Shown: positions 48,412 through 60,578, counted from the first letter of the stretch. The stretch is DNA of 64,000 nt from Steromphala cineraria (GCA_916613615.1 OU744730.1:8018406-8082405); one strand, 5' to 3'. Notes: generated by a model from the sequence alone, not told the origin. Numbers and translations: made by a program.

Positions 48412-51400
48412 CTACAGTTTAGCCTCCTTCCCGCTGCCCATGTAGAAGACATGTTTGAAGTTGGGATCCTGGATAGCGTCTCGTCTTATGTTGAACTTGC
48501 TGATGTCGTGATTGGTTCTTCCCTCTACTACTAACTCGCTCAGGATACGACCCAGGACCCCGGCAAACCTGGAATTATGATAAGCCTTAGCTAACAAAAA
48601 TGCTCGAGGCAATTCATAATACAATAATAATTCACATGTATATTCGGAGATGCATGATACAATATTCACCAGATGTTGATGACAACAATACTTTTTATCA
48701 TGAATCTTCCTTGACTTGGTTTAAAAACTATGGGGTAATTGTAGACTTTAAGATTTAGACCAATAGTCCAATAATCAAAAACTTTATGAATTGACACCTA
48801 TGATAGAATTTCAACTGAAAAATTGCTGTCTATCAAAACAAAAATGTCAAAAAATCCTGTACGAGTAATATTCAGTAGTTAGACTTTTTTCTAAAGACAG
48901 TAGGGTTGTCAAGACTGACCTAGGTTTAAATCTTTCTTAAAGACCTACTTGTACGCATGTCCCGCTCCGCAGCAAACTATGACGTCACTCCAACCCTTGT
49001 GTGCGCATGTGTCAACAACGAAGTTTCGATCTGGTGGCATGGTGTAGAGGCATGTTTTCGTCTTCAGTATGGGACCATAGTACTGGAAGCAAGGACGATA
49101 TACATAATACTTTTACAATTCAAATCAGCAAAACGTCATCACGTCTCTTTATCTACCTAGTATTATAAGACCAAGAAATCGTCGTTTTTCAATTATCCTA
49201 TCTTATGTAAGAATCTCGATCTCTGATTAATGTTTTCCCCGTGACCCTGGATAAGTACTGATATCACCCTCTTGAGTCGGGTGATGAATTATTTATACCC
49301 CGCCACAAAAAGCAAGAAATAAGCGTGCAGATTGAGCGTCTTGATTTGTACAATGATTAAATCTTTATTTTATGTTATATTTGAGTAAATCTGTTGTGAT
49401 ACATATATCATATTTAAATATTATATACATATCGCTTTTCATATATAATTGGGTTTCTTTTTTATTAGTCTGAAAACTAGAGTTTATTAAATTATTAACT
49501 TTTGACTTTTGATTCTAGTAAAGCTAAAGCACGCGTACGGTCACGTATTTTGGCGGTCGAATCATAGAGTCCTCGGTGGTAACAAGCAAGTTTTCCATAT
49601 ACAAATTGTTTCATTGACTGAAGGCTTGCAGATGGTTTAGGTTGCAATCACTTGTATCAAGGGGATTGTGCAGAATTCCCAAGAATAGAGGTTAGCATAG
49701 GACTTGAACTGGAACTATCTCTACGGGCTAGAATGTTATGCGTGTCCCAAAGGTCAAATTAAGGATGTTATACTCGTGTAACTTTCAAAGCGTGACCCTG
49801 TACGATGACAGTAATGATAAAACATTGAAACATTTTAGGTCCTACAGTTTATAGAAATATGTGTTCAATATGACTTTTCCAAACAAAATAACATTGACGT
49901 ACCTTTGGTAGTATCTTCTGAACCAGGTCCGCGCTAACCTTCTCTCTGACAGGGTCAGGTTCGAATGTTCTAGTGTCAGCTGTGACAGGGTGACCTCCTG
50001 CGTCTATACCTGTTTGATATAAGTTGCAATAATTATTTCCCCCCGCATTTAGCGTTAGTCAACTTCAAACGAGCTGCAATAGACAATACTTGTCTTATGT
50101 TCCAAATCTCCCAAGCCTTATTTTCATGAGGAAAACAGATCATTTACGGCGCGGATTCAAACCCTTATGCGGGGATAACGTAAATTATTGAAACCATTTA
50201 CTCTACAAGACAATTTGAACAGCTCGACCAACATTGCATACTGTCAAGAATGGATTGAGGAATAATTCTTAAGTCCATGTGTGAGACATCTATTGACAAC
50301 TTTGGTATCATTGAGATAGGTTGTGTAACATTTTTCTAAATATTCACGATTTGTCTCAGAGTGATGCCAGGAAGACAGAAAAATAAGTTGTATCAGAATA
50401 AGTTACGTACCATAGCGCAAGAAAAGCTCCTTCATATATATCAACCTCTGTTGTAGGACAATCGCGAAATAATTTAAATAACATGTTGAAAACTATCATT
50501 TTATTCATAGAGTGCCTTGAATCACTTAAAATAAACAAATATCCATCGTACCAACACATGCTAACAGATTCATTCTGAAAACAAAATTCTTCCTCTAGTA
50601 ACTTGTGTCAATCATGATCTTAATTAATATAAAATGATTCAATCAATCAATCAATCAAAAAAATCGTTGTCATTAAAGAGATTATCTCAAAGCAAATGGT
50701 TACAAAGTCCTATAAGAAAGAAGCTATAACATCAAACATACCAATCTTTGTGCCAGTGTTTCCGTGTATAGGAAGACCGTACAGATCATATTGAGGGCTG
50801 CTGTAACACCACGCCGCGAACCTGTACACAGTGGGAGAGGATAAGTCGAAAAGGTTGATTACTTACTTTGAAGATTTTACAAGCGCTTCAGACAGAGCTA
50901 GGTACATTCTGGTCCGAGGCACCTTTACGATATTCCGAAAGCGTATGATAATGTTATATACATACACGATGTTCTCCGATGTTATAAACCTTTAGTGACG
51001 TCACTCCATTGTTCTTTGAGGTCTTTATATATTTTAATTTCCTTCTGACTCGTACGGCAAGGGAAATATTCAAGTAATGTCCCTCGGACGCAGGTTATTA
51101 TTAAGATAATCGCTGACCGCTGAGCTACTATGACAGCGCTGACATACATAGTTTGTTAGGTCCTCTTATAACAAAGGTCTTTTTTCTTTTTTTACGACCG
51201 CCTCAGTTATCGTTATCAGTTCAGTTATCGGTCATGTCAATGTTATTATAACTAGTTGGCGGTTTATAAAATAGATAACACATAGTCCGTGGGCATTATC
51301 AATAATAAAGGATGTTGGTCTTCGTGATTTGCAAACATACTTTATTATTGATAATGCCCGTCGACCATGTGTTATCCATAACATAACAATAAATAACAAT

Positions 51401-54400
51401 ATTGAGTAAAATGTAATGATAATTCATAAAAGTGTGTAATCAAATCACACAAATAAGATTTGTTTCTTTTGTGTAATATAAAACGTATAAACTTTGTAGC
51501 GTAAAGCATTTCAATATAAGTTATAACATTGCATAGCGGGTTGCATAGGTATTTATTATTTCCGCGAAAGGTTTTATGCAATGAGCGGAGCGCGAGTTGC
51601 ATTAAACCTTTCAAGGGAATAATAAATACCTATGCAACCCGCTATGCAATGTTATAACAAATTTATCTTACCGAATGTTTAAACACAAAGCATATTTAAA
51701 AGGGTTAAAAACTGCTGAGGCACATGACAAAGGTCAGGGTCACAAACCGGAAGTGTGGATTTGAAAACTACATCATCAATCGTGTCAGTGCCTCGCTTAG
51801 TCAGAGGAATTTCTTTTTATGAACACAGTTATTGAAGCATAATTTCGGTGATAAACAACTTCACTTGCAAAACACAAGGAAACAGTGAGTGAATACTCAT
51901 ATTTCGAATAAATGTGAACCGATTCTCATATGCAAAGATCAAGAAAGCCGCGACACAATATTGACATTTTTTATCGACGAGAAATATTTTAAACACCAAA
52001 TCTTAGATTAATAGGGTAATTTTGGCAATATACATGTATGGTTTTTTTGCATTTATATAGCTTGCAATTAGTTTGACTTAAGTTTGAATAAAGCTACTTA
52101 TTATTTGAGCAAAGGATACAACAATGTATTCCACGAAACATACTTTTCAAGGAGCTCAATCTGCCCGCTTTTGTCATGGCGGGGTATAAATAAGTTCAAT
52201 TTGCACTCTTTTTTCGTGATTGGTTCATGGCGGTGTATAAATAATTTATCCTCCCGCTCAAGAGGGTGATATCAGTAGTTATCCAGGGTCACGTAAATCA
52301 ATCAGAGATCGAGATTCTTACATGAGGTAGGATATTTTTTTCACCCTTTATCAATTTGATAAACTTAACATGTTTACATTTTCTAATAGATATTTATTAT
52401 AGGAGAAATGTCAATTGCGATCGTTATGCCTTCTATGGGAAGTTGAAAGGATGAATGAATTGTGAATAGTACAAAAGCACTTGAGAGAAAAAGAGGTCTC
52501 TTTAATATTTGGAATTAAAAATATTTGTACAAAAGTACTTGAATACCCACTTCTCCTTGGTGAAGTCCTTCATGTGAGGTGAGGCGTAGTACGTGACCTG
52601 CTCCTGGGTGACAGTGACTGGGATGTGAACCCCGATAGATCCCAGCACTGTGTTGAGCCACCCTCCCGCTGTCACCACCACCCGTCTACACTCGAACACT
52701 CCTTTAGTCGTGAACACCTGGGTGGGGAGATATGGAATTCTGATTTTAAAATCTTATATAAATATCATATAATTGACAGTATTCTTCTGTATAACGACCA
52801 CCCGTCTACACTCGAACACTCCTTTAGTTGTGAACAACAGGGTGGGGAGATATGGAATTTTAACATTTTATTTTTATTAAATATAATATAATTGACAGTT
52901 AAACAGATTGTGTATGCTTAATAATTTGTCAATGTAGAAAATATATCTCGTCTCCTGTAACCACCACTTCTTTGTCGTGTACACCTGGGTGGGGAGATAT
53001 GGAATTTTTACATCTTATTTTTATTAAATATCATATAATTGACAGTTAAAAAGATTGTCTATGCTTGATGATTTGTCAATGTAGAGAATATGTCTCGTCT
53101 CCTGTAACCACCACTTCTTTGTCGTGTACACCTGGGTGGGGGAGAGATAAGAATATAAAGCATGTTTAAAATTTAACAAGTATATTTTTTGAAAACATAC
53201 ATCAAAGCAGGTTGTCTTTTAATTTAGACAGTAACCTCCGCGATCCCCCTCGAACACTCCTTTATAGTCGTGAACACCTGGGTGGGGAGAGATACCTACA
53301 TGTATATTTATCCTACTTTATGTAAGAATTTCGATCTCTGATTGATCTACGTGACCCTGAATATAAACTGTCATCACCCTCTTTAGCGGCAGGATAAATT
53401 ATTTATACCCCGCCACATTACATGAAATAAGCGTGCAGATTGAGCGTCTTGAAACGTACAATGCATGTTACCTCGAACACATCAGGGTTGCTTTTGATCA
53501 ACCGATATGAAGCTTTGAACAAACTTTAGGCACCGTAGGAAATGTCTGAGACCAGTCGGATGAAAATCGGCCTAGTTCCAAGAAAAAAAATATTCAAATT
53601 ATTTACTCTATGGAGATATGAAATCCTTCGCATTGGGTCTAACCGCAGCCCCGTATCTCCCATGTTTTTCACGAGTTAAGCGCAGCCTAATTCCATTCGT
53701 TATCGGACCAATAACATCGTTTCGCTTATAAAACCGCTAGCGGGTATCATGTTCAAAGCATCGTGAATAGGAGTTGATTGCACCTAGCTACTGATTCGAA
53801 GGCTAGCCGGAGAGTTGTGATATGGTGTGGTATGGGGAAGTAACGTCAGAACATGCGATCTACTAGGCTACGGTCGGACTCTGTGGAGAGGAAACCTGTC
53901 AAAATAACAAGTGCGATTCTCGATAGTTTATATCTTAAAACTTTTATTCCTCGGAACTAGGGCAATTATTATCAGACTGTGACCGAGACTCGACTACTAA
54001 TTATTTTTGAAACGGCCTGGCTGATTGCACAACTAACTTTACATCCAATCAAAAAGTCGAACATTAAGACTCGGAAATGAATTGTTTTCAATAAATCTGA
54101 AATTTACGGGGGAAAGGGATGAAAAGGAGACTGAGATTCCTTCATTTTCATAAATAAAATAGAGCCATTGGCTCTGTAGCTCATCAGGCTTCATCATCAA
54201 CTATGATGTAGAGTGTGGCTTATGTGATTCCCCCTTTGTAGAGGCAACATGGTCACCAATCATAAAATTAAGTATATAGCAGTGTATAAAATAGATTGGA
54301 AATCTAGCCTGTCCTGAAAATTCATTGGTCAATTCCTTTGGGAAATTTAAGAAAAAAATTGAAAAGTTACCAGTCCTGACTAAAAAGTAACTAGTTCAAG

Positions 54401-57400
54401 GACTGGCTGAAGGGCAATATTTTAAACACTGTATATAGGCGACAAGTTTCAGTTTTCAAGGCCTTATACTTCAGGAGAATATGAAAATAGATTTGAAGAT
54501 GTTCCTGTTGCCTTTATTATTATTATAAAGCTACAATTCATCATCTTCATCGGTCAAAGAGTCTGTACACAAAGTTTCAGCTTTCTAGGCCTCATGGTTC
54601 TGGAGATTAAGATGAAAAAAGGTTTTTAGGGCGTGGCATATGTGGCCCTTATTAGGGGTCACAGGGCCACCAAAGCTTCAATTTATAATCTTCACTAGTC
54701 AAGGAATCTGTACACAAAGTTTCAGCTTTCTAGGCCTTATGCTTCTCGAGATGAAGATGAAATTATGTTTTCAGGGCGTGGCATATGTGGCCCTAATTAG
54801 GGATCACAGGTCCACCAAAGCTACAATTTATAATCTTCACTAGTCAAGGAGTCTGTACACAAAGTTTCAGCTTTCTAGGCCTTATGGTTCTGGAGAAGAA
54901 GATGAAAATAGGTTTTTAGGGCGTGGCATATGTGGCCCTTATTATGGGTCACAGGGCCACCAAAGCTACAATTTATAATCTTCACTCGTCAAGGAGTCTG
55001 TACACAAAGTTTCAGCTTTCTAGGCCTTATGGTTCTGGAGAAGAAGTCGAAATTCCACAAAGTTTACGGACGGATGGACGGACGCCGGACACAATGGCAT
55101 GCCATAAGCCCGTCGGGCCTTACAGGCCAGATGAGCTAAAAATGAGCTCTCAAGTCTTATTATAGACATGCTTAGGCATGCATTTATTTTAGGGTCTGGC
55201 TGACAGAGTACCAAACAGATCTCACCCTTTCAAGACCGAGAATTGCTCGTTTTAGACCAGAAGTTGGATCAGAGTTTAAAGACTTGAACTACCTTTGCAA
55301 ATAATTCTGCACACCTGTATATTTCCATTGGTTCCCCGCCTGAGCGAGGTGACAGCACAACTTTCCATAATGGTGGCACCGTTACCCCGAGCTATCTGTA
55401 TGTGCGAGGCGTTAGCAGTGGCGGCGTCCACCAATCCGTACTCCTCTTGGTAGTAGCCGTAGTGTTCAGGACCCAGTCTAAACTGGGGGTACTTCTTCAT
55501 TATATCCTCGTTTGTGAGGCGCTCAAATCTTAAATATAAGGTTGGATGTTTTATTATCAAATATCTGTATCTCATGTCAATAAAATAATGATTGATTTCA
55601 ATTGCTCGAAAACGGTATAAATATATATACTGAAACGTAGCTGCTGTCAAATAAAGACATTGTTCATCCATAGAATTACGCTTGTTTTCCTGATTTCAAT
55701 TTTTTTTTTTTTTTTTTATTATAATGTTCGGGAAATGTTCAATAGCTGACTCAGATAAGTCTTTTTCTTTATTTTTCGTAAATCGGAACCTTTGTTATTC
55801 TCCTGTTTGTTGTTTGACAGTTTCCGGACATCATGTGCATCATGGAAGTAATTTGTATACGTTCGTTCATTAAATCTTAATCGAAGAGGAAAGCTTGATA
55901 TTCTTTTGCCATTGTTAATTTTATCAAAACAAACGTTACGTAAATTACGGTTTCAAACGAAGCAACTGTGGGTTGTACTTAATGATTCTCGCTTAACCTT
56001 ATAACAATTTTACCAAAACCGGAATTTAAAAATAGATATAACACTAAAATGTCACTGGTTTAGCATCATTATTATTTATCCCAGCTTTAACGAGCAAAAT
56101 GCAACGTCAACGTACTTGACATTTTCACGTGTCATGGCGGCCATGTACGACTCGATCACGTGATCAGTTTGTCCCCGGATGGCAATGTGAACGCCTCCAA
56201 TCCTGTACAACACCTGTACTCCACTATCTCTCTCCAGGGCTCGCCATCTTGAACATCAGATTATTGAAAACAGAAGAATGGAATTGGGGGGGATGGGAAG
56301 GAATAGACCATTATTTCTACTTTTATGAGACATGAATATCATGACTATATATTATATGTCAGACAAACCAGTAAACTATACTTTGTACATCGTTTAGAAT
56401 CACTCGTTAGAATTCTAAGGGGAATAAAGTGATCACATAAAAAGGAAAAAAATACCAGTTCCAAGTCAATGATATGTACACACTAAAAAGTGGTGTGGGA
56501 GAACCTAAAAGGTTGATTCGGGAACTGAGGTCAAATTGAATAAAGGCTTTCACTCAAATATGGTCATGGTATATGTACCTTTTTATACAACTACGAACAA
56601 TCGGGTTTAGTAATTAGATCTTTTAACATCTAAATATATTATATTTTGCATTAAAATTTGATGGACAATTTAAAAAAAAGTAAAAATGCCTTTAAGACGT
56701 TAAGGTATAGAGAGACAACTTCACTATACAGGGTGTGAATGTGACATTTTAATAAGCATATAATAAACAAACTAAATTGAATGTTCTTATAAAAGCGGTA
56801 CGGTTCATAAACTGCAACCCTGAACTAAAATGACAGATTTAAGTTATCAACTTACGCCTCATATGCAGCATCGATGATTTTATTGTACATGTCGTCATGG
56901 TAACCTTTCCGTCTGTAATATCAAAGCGATCAATTTCAAATGTGTCCATCGTAATTTTAAAGTAAACGGAACATGATTCAAAATTATGCAAATAACACTG
57001 ATAATTACATTAATGTCCTAATAAACTGCATTGTTTTAATGAAAATGTTTTTAATGAAAATAGATCAACTATTCTATAAATTTAATTATACAAACACTTC
57101 ATATTTCTCTCCATTTATGAAAGCTAGTGACTCAAAATGCATTCATGAAAGCTTGTTATGAAGATGCAAATCTATTTATATAGGGACAGAAATTAAACAT
57201 TAATTTCATGTACATTGTATTAGATTACACAATTCGTTTGTTCTCTCATATTTAAGAACGGTTTAGAAGATGAAAGTTTTACTAGAATAAGTGCCGGATA
57301 TTATCGACGAATGATTTTACTAAAAAATTTAAACCGTTTAGTAGCCAATGAACAAAAGAATTCTTGAAATTATTTGTTGTCTTTTCCAACTTAGAAATGT

Positions 57401-59692
57401 AAGGTTATTTGTAATTTGCAATGTGCAATGTGCAATGTGCAATGTGCTATGTGCAATGTGTAATGTGCAATGCTACATTGAGTATGTAATCTTGACGTTC
57501 ATTCTAGGTAAACGCAAAACGATGTGGAGGTTATGATTTTAAATCTTCAATAACGTGGTTATTGGAATGTACAGTGGAGAAGAGAGCACATCGGGTATAT
57601 TTCAAAATCTGAATTCTTATTTTATATAAGTAGAGAACTAGAGAGAATCATAGAATAAATTATTAAAATTGACAGGTTATAATTATTCAATATTACCAAA
57701 TCAATAGTTCATTGCTAAAAAAATGCGATCTTTGATGCTAATAATGTTAATATCATGTTTTTACTATTAAATACTCAAAATGTAGAAGTTTGAATATGAA
57801 ATTATGTATGTAATAACATCAATGTACTTACATGGCTCTTGATACATCCTGCGACCCGCCCCGGTCGTGACCCAACTCGAACTGTTCCAACCCTAGCACT
57901 TAACAGGAAGGAGTATTTAGATATCAGGATGTTTCCAGTCTAACTAAACCTAGTCTCAATAATAGTCTCCTAGTCTCCGATATTGAGTGTAGCAAGATGT
58001 ATTAAGTCTAGCAAGATGTATTGAGTCTAGCAAGATGTAGTAGCGGGTCGCGTCAGCCGATCTATCGAATTGACCAATCAGGGATCGTCTTACCAGAGAC
58101 TCTAAATACAGAGGTTTGTATATAGAGCCTCTGGTCTTACCAAGCTGCAATAGTATGCATTCGCACGTATAACGTTGGAGAGTGATAGGTCGACGAAAGA
58201 TCGGTTGACGAGACCTGCTACTATATCCCCCACTCCCCCTACCCCTCAGATTTTTACCAACTGGAAATGATTTAGACAAGAAACCCGGTTTTAACACATA
58301 TATTCGAGCTGAAGCCCATGTCATTACGGACAGGAAGGCTTCTTGGGCCTTAAAATCAAGCTAGCAGCATACCATAAAGACCTTTGGGGTCCCTCCCCCC
58401 GCTCAACATATAAGGAAACTTGCCCCTCCCCCCTTCCGCTAATCAGATAGCAAAAGTACCTTGCTTCCCAAACCCCTTCCTCCAAACATGAACCTTGCCA
58501 CCTTCCCCCTCCCCCCGCTTTACAAATCAGGAATCCTGCCCCCCCCCCCCCCCCCCCAACCAGTCTCATATGTGAAGTCAACCACCTACCTTATCCCCCC
58601 CCCCCCCCTTACAAAAAAAAATCTCCCCCCCCCCAAAGTTCAAAAGCGTTCCTACGCCTATGCAAAAGGTCAAGGAGGCTCTAAACAATTAATTACAAAT
58701 GAAGATGTTTGATTTTACAGAATTCTTACCGCTTCATTCATTGCAATACAGAATCATTCATGATATTTTGCCAACAAGACACTTTCTCAACAGAATTTGA
58801 TATATATCATTCCCACTTTGTCCATTTTGCCAAACGGAAGTCGAAACAATTAACCACACGTTATTGGATTGTGAACCTTTCTTCAATTTATGGAAAGAAA
58901 TAGAATCATGGTTAAATGCTGTACAATTGAAATTGGAATTTACAAATAAGATTATAATATTAGGAATGAAAGGAAAGAACAATAATCCTGTAAATGCAAT
59001 CATTTTAATAGTCAAACAGTATATTTATAGATGCAGTATAAATGGTTTTAAACCAAAATTAGAATATGTGAAAAATAAAATTGTACGTTACTATGATTTA
59101 TCAAAATTTGTGTTTTTTTTGACAGAAACTGAAGAAAAGTTTTTTAAATGTTGGTCTTCTCTGCACTTACTGTTCAAGAATAGTCCTGTTTGAAAATAAT
59201 GAATTGTAAGATATAGTCCTGTTTTGATTAACTTATGTATTTATCAGCCAAATGTGGATTTATGTATTTGTACATATGTGCTGTTTGTGTATAATGTTTG
59301 ATTTGCCTGTATCACAAATTATGGAAAAAACAATCTTCAGCATTCAACCAACGATTTACTTGATTAATAAAGGCATTCTTTAAGCAAAAACATGTTACCA
59401 TATAATTGAATTCTACATTGATAAAACACAAAAGGGACATACTCGTTTTCACTCGATAGATACCAAACATATAACTCGTTTGGGTCCATTGCATAGGTCA
59501 TCGTTGAGTATTATCTACATAGATCTACGGTTGGGTCGAAAAGTGATTATTCATAAACAATACAAGCCAATCTTAAAGGAAAAGCTCAATACCTGAAGAC
59601 GATGTTTTAGAGAGCCAGTAGACAGCCGCACTTCCTATCCCGCCACATCCGACAACAATGACGTCATAATATCCTTTAATAGGCTCCACCAT
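48412..59692 (-). CDS. PIPOX: Peroxisomal sarcosine/pipecolate oxidase, copy 2 (10 exons, 404 aa)
   Basis: Paralogue of the gene at 33406-43857, in tail-to-tail orientation. Exons in transcript order: 59593-59692, 57832-57898, 56856-56912, 56116-56247, 55315-55528, 52551-52717, 50742-50821, 49903-50009, 48949-49082, 48412-48568; total 1215 nt. ATG at 59692 precedes VIVVGCGGIGSAAV, the FAD dinucleotide motif. KTCLYTMPPD places the flavin-linking cysteine at residue 319, and GKEAKL is the peroxisomal signal. Exon sizes match copy 1 exactly except that its 187-nt exon 7 is split into 80 + 107 nt by an extra 732-bp intron within the glycine codon of TKIG. Exon 6 is nearly identical to copy 1 (4 differences in 167 nt), while other exons are far more diverged at the protein level. 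No disabling mutation seen, so both copies appear functional. Confidence 0.92.
49193..49340. mobile_element. Element B fragment in PIPOX2 intron 8
   Basis: TCCTATCTTATGTAAGAATC through TTATTTATACCCCGCC and AAGCGTGCAGATTGAGC match the left end of the element at 36211. The rest of this intron (49341-49902) shows nothing. Confidence 0.6.
51273..51375. repeat. Hairpin repeat in PIPOX2 intron 6
   Basis: ATAACACATAGTCCGTGGGC..TTATCAATAATAAAG and its inverse CTTTATTATTGATAATGCCC..ATGTGTTAT form a stem of about 40 bp. Confidence 0.6.
51520..52333. mobile_element. Element B, near-complete inverted copy, in PIPOX2 intron 6
   Basis: Starts with the GTTATAACATTGCATAGCGG hairpin (51520-51658) and ends ATCTCGATTCT..ACATGAGGTAGGA complement. 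Over its length it matches 36211-36991 in reverse, including CGTGTCAGTGCCTCGCTTAG and the CCCCGCCATG segments. Confidence 0.7.
52718..53300 (-). repeat. Four degraded copies of the acceptor and start of PIPOX2 exon 6
   Basis: On the minus strand, CCCCACCC(AG) junction copies lie at about 52838, 52985, 53132 and 53280, upstream of the real junction at 52717/52718; the period is about 147 bp (the nearest is 120 bp). The nearest copy has lost AG (CACCCTG); the other three keep CACCCAG|GTGT. They share words such as TGGTTACAGGAGACGAGACA with the copies in PIPOX1. Confidence 0.85.
53311..53480. mobile_element. Element B fragment in PIPOX2 intron 5
   Basis: TCCTACTTTATGTAAGAATT, CTCTTTAGCGGCAGGATAAA and TTATACCCCGCCAC match the end of element B. 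The following 53481-54155 shows nothing recognised. Confidence 0.6.
54156..55142 (-). repeat. Reiterated AGCTCATCTGGCC element, copy 2
   Basis: Reverse orientation relative to 11897-13313: starts AAAATAGAGCCATTGGCTCT and ends GGGCCTTACAGGCCAGATGA plus GCTAAAA. Contains about six tandem units. Lies in PIPOX2 intron 5. Confidence 0.85.
56403..56700. mobile_element. Possible decayed MITE family A copy
   Basis: AAGGGGAATAAAGTGATCAC near the left, GGTCATGGTATATG inside and AAAAATGCCTTTAAGAC on the right resemble family A interior and ends, but the terminal repeat itself is eroded. PIPOX2 intron 3. Confidence 0.35.
57415..57475. repeat. Short tandem repeat TGCAATG
   Basis: Seven imperfect copies of TGCAATG in PIPOX2 intron 2. 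The rest of that intron (56913-57831) shows nothing else. Confidence 0.85.
57940..58215. mobile_element. Hairpin MITE family C, copy 2 (decayed)
   Basis: CTAACTAAACCTAGTCTCAA, GGGTCGCGTCAGCCGATCTA, TTCGCACGTATAACGTTGGA and GATCGGTTGACGAGACC match the element at 48135-48397. It carries an added local triplication of TCTAGCAAGATGTA and an inner inverted pair CAGAGGCTC/GAGACTCT. PIPOX2 intron 1. Confidence 0.7.
58380..58640. repeat. C-rich tract in PIPOX2 intron 1
   Basis: Several runs of 8-19 C separated by short A/T spacers. Because the gene is on the minus strand, the pre-mRNA is G-rich here. Open frames through it (proline or glycine runs) are artefacts. Confidence 0.85.
58714..59193 (+). 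pseudogene. 3' ORF fragment of a LINE-type retrotransposon
   Basis: Reads FTEFLPLHSLQYRIIHDILP, then one stop, then CPFCQTEVETINHTLLDCEP and FNLWKEIESWL, followed by about 90 more residues to a stop at 59191. The CxxC...H....C zinc-knuckle with ETINHLLLxC is typical of the region downstream of LINE reverse transcriptase. The element is 5'-truncated and antisense inside PIPOX2 intron 1. Confidence 0.7.
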
Positions 59693-60190
59693 TTTGATTG
59701 TCAGGCAGAACGTTTGGGAGTTCTGATATCTCAAAGTTACAAGAAGCGTGTTCAGGCGAGAGTGCGCTCATGTGAGCAAAGACGATCGTTTTGGATCTGA
59801 CCGCTCTGATCCTTGCTGTTAGAGGATGTAGTCTTGAACAAACCCTTTGTCCACTTGCTGAATAAACAGTTTTGTGGGTCTTATTCAGGCCACATATATA
59901 TTGAGGTCAGTTTATTAATCTGTGCTATGTAGGCTCATGATTAGTTATGTCACAATATGGAAATAAGGAGATAACCACTGAGGACATTTTGAATTTAGAG
60001 CTTGGTTGTTATAAAGAGACACAAAGAGACATAAAGAGACCAACTTACAGGAAAGGGTAACTTATTGTACGAATTTGAATCATTTTTCACTTACCTAAAA
60101 GGGGGTCTTAATTCATTAACAGATAAAAGGAGATTTTTATTTTCATATAATAAACCGGGAGAGCCGCGCCGAGAGGTCAGGATTATTCTA

Positions 60191-60578
60191 ATAAAATAGA
60201 GCCATTGGCTCTGCAGCTCATTAGGCCTCATATTTAATTTTTCTGTAGGGTGTGGCCCCATGTAGCCCTTATGAGTGGTCACAGAGCCACCAAACCTATT
60301 AATTATAATTATTACTAGCTAAGGAGTCTGTACACTAGCTTTTAACTTTCCGTGCCTTTTGTTCTTGAGAAGAAGACGAAAATAGGTTTTAAGGGGTAAC
60401 CAAAGATACAATGTATAATCCCCACTAGTCAAGGAGTCTGTACACAAGATTTCAGCTTTCTACACTTTTTTCTTCTGGAGGAGAAGTCGAAAATGCACAA
60501 AGTTTACAGACGAACGGATGGACGGACATCATGCAATGTCATAAGCCCATCGGGCCTTTCAGGCCTGATGAGCTAAAA
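60191..60578 (-). repeat. Reiterated AGCTCATCTGGCC element, copy 3 (short)
   Basis: Same ends as copy 2 (AAAATAGAGCCATTGGCTCT; CAGGCCTGATGAGCTAAAA) but only about three inner units. Located upstream of PIPOX2. Confidence 0.8.

Noticed and set aside
58324..58712. Proline- or glycine-rich open frames
   Set aside because: Simple products of poly-C runs in an intron.
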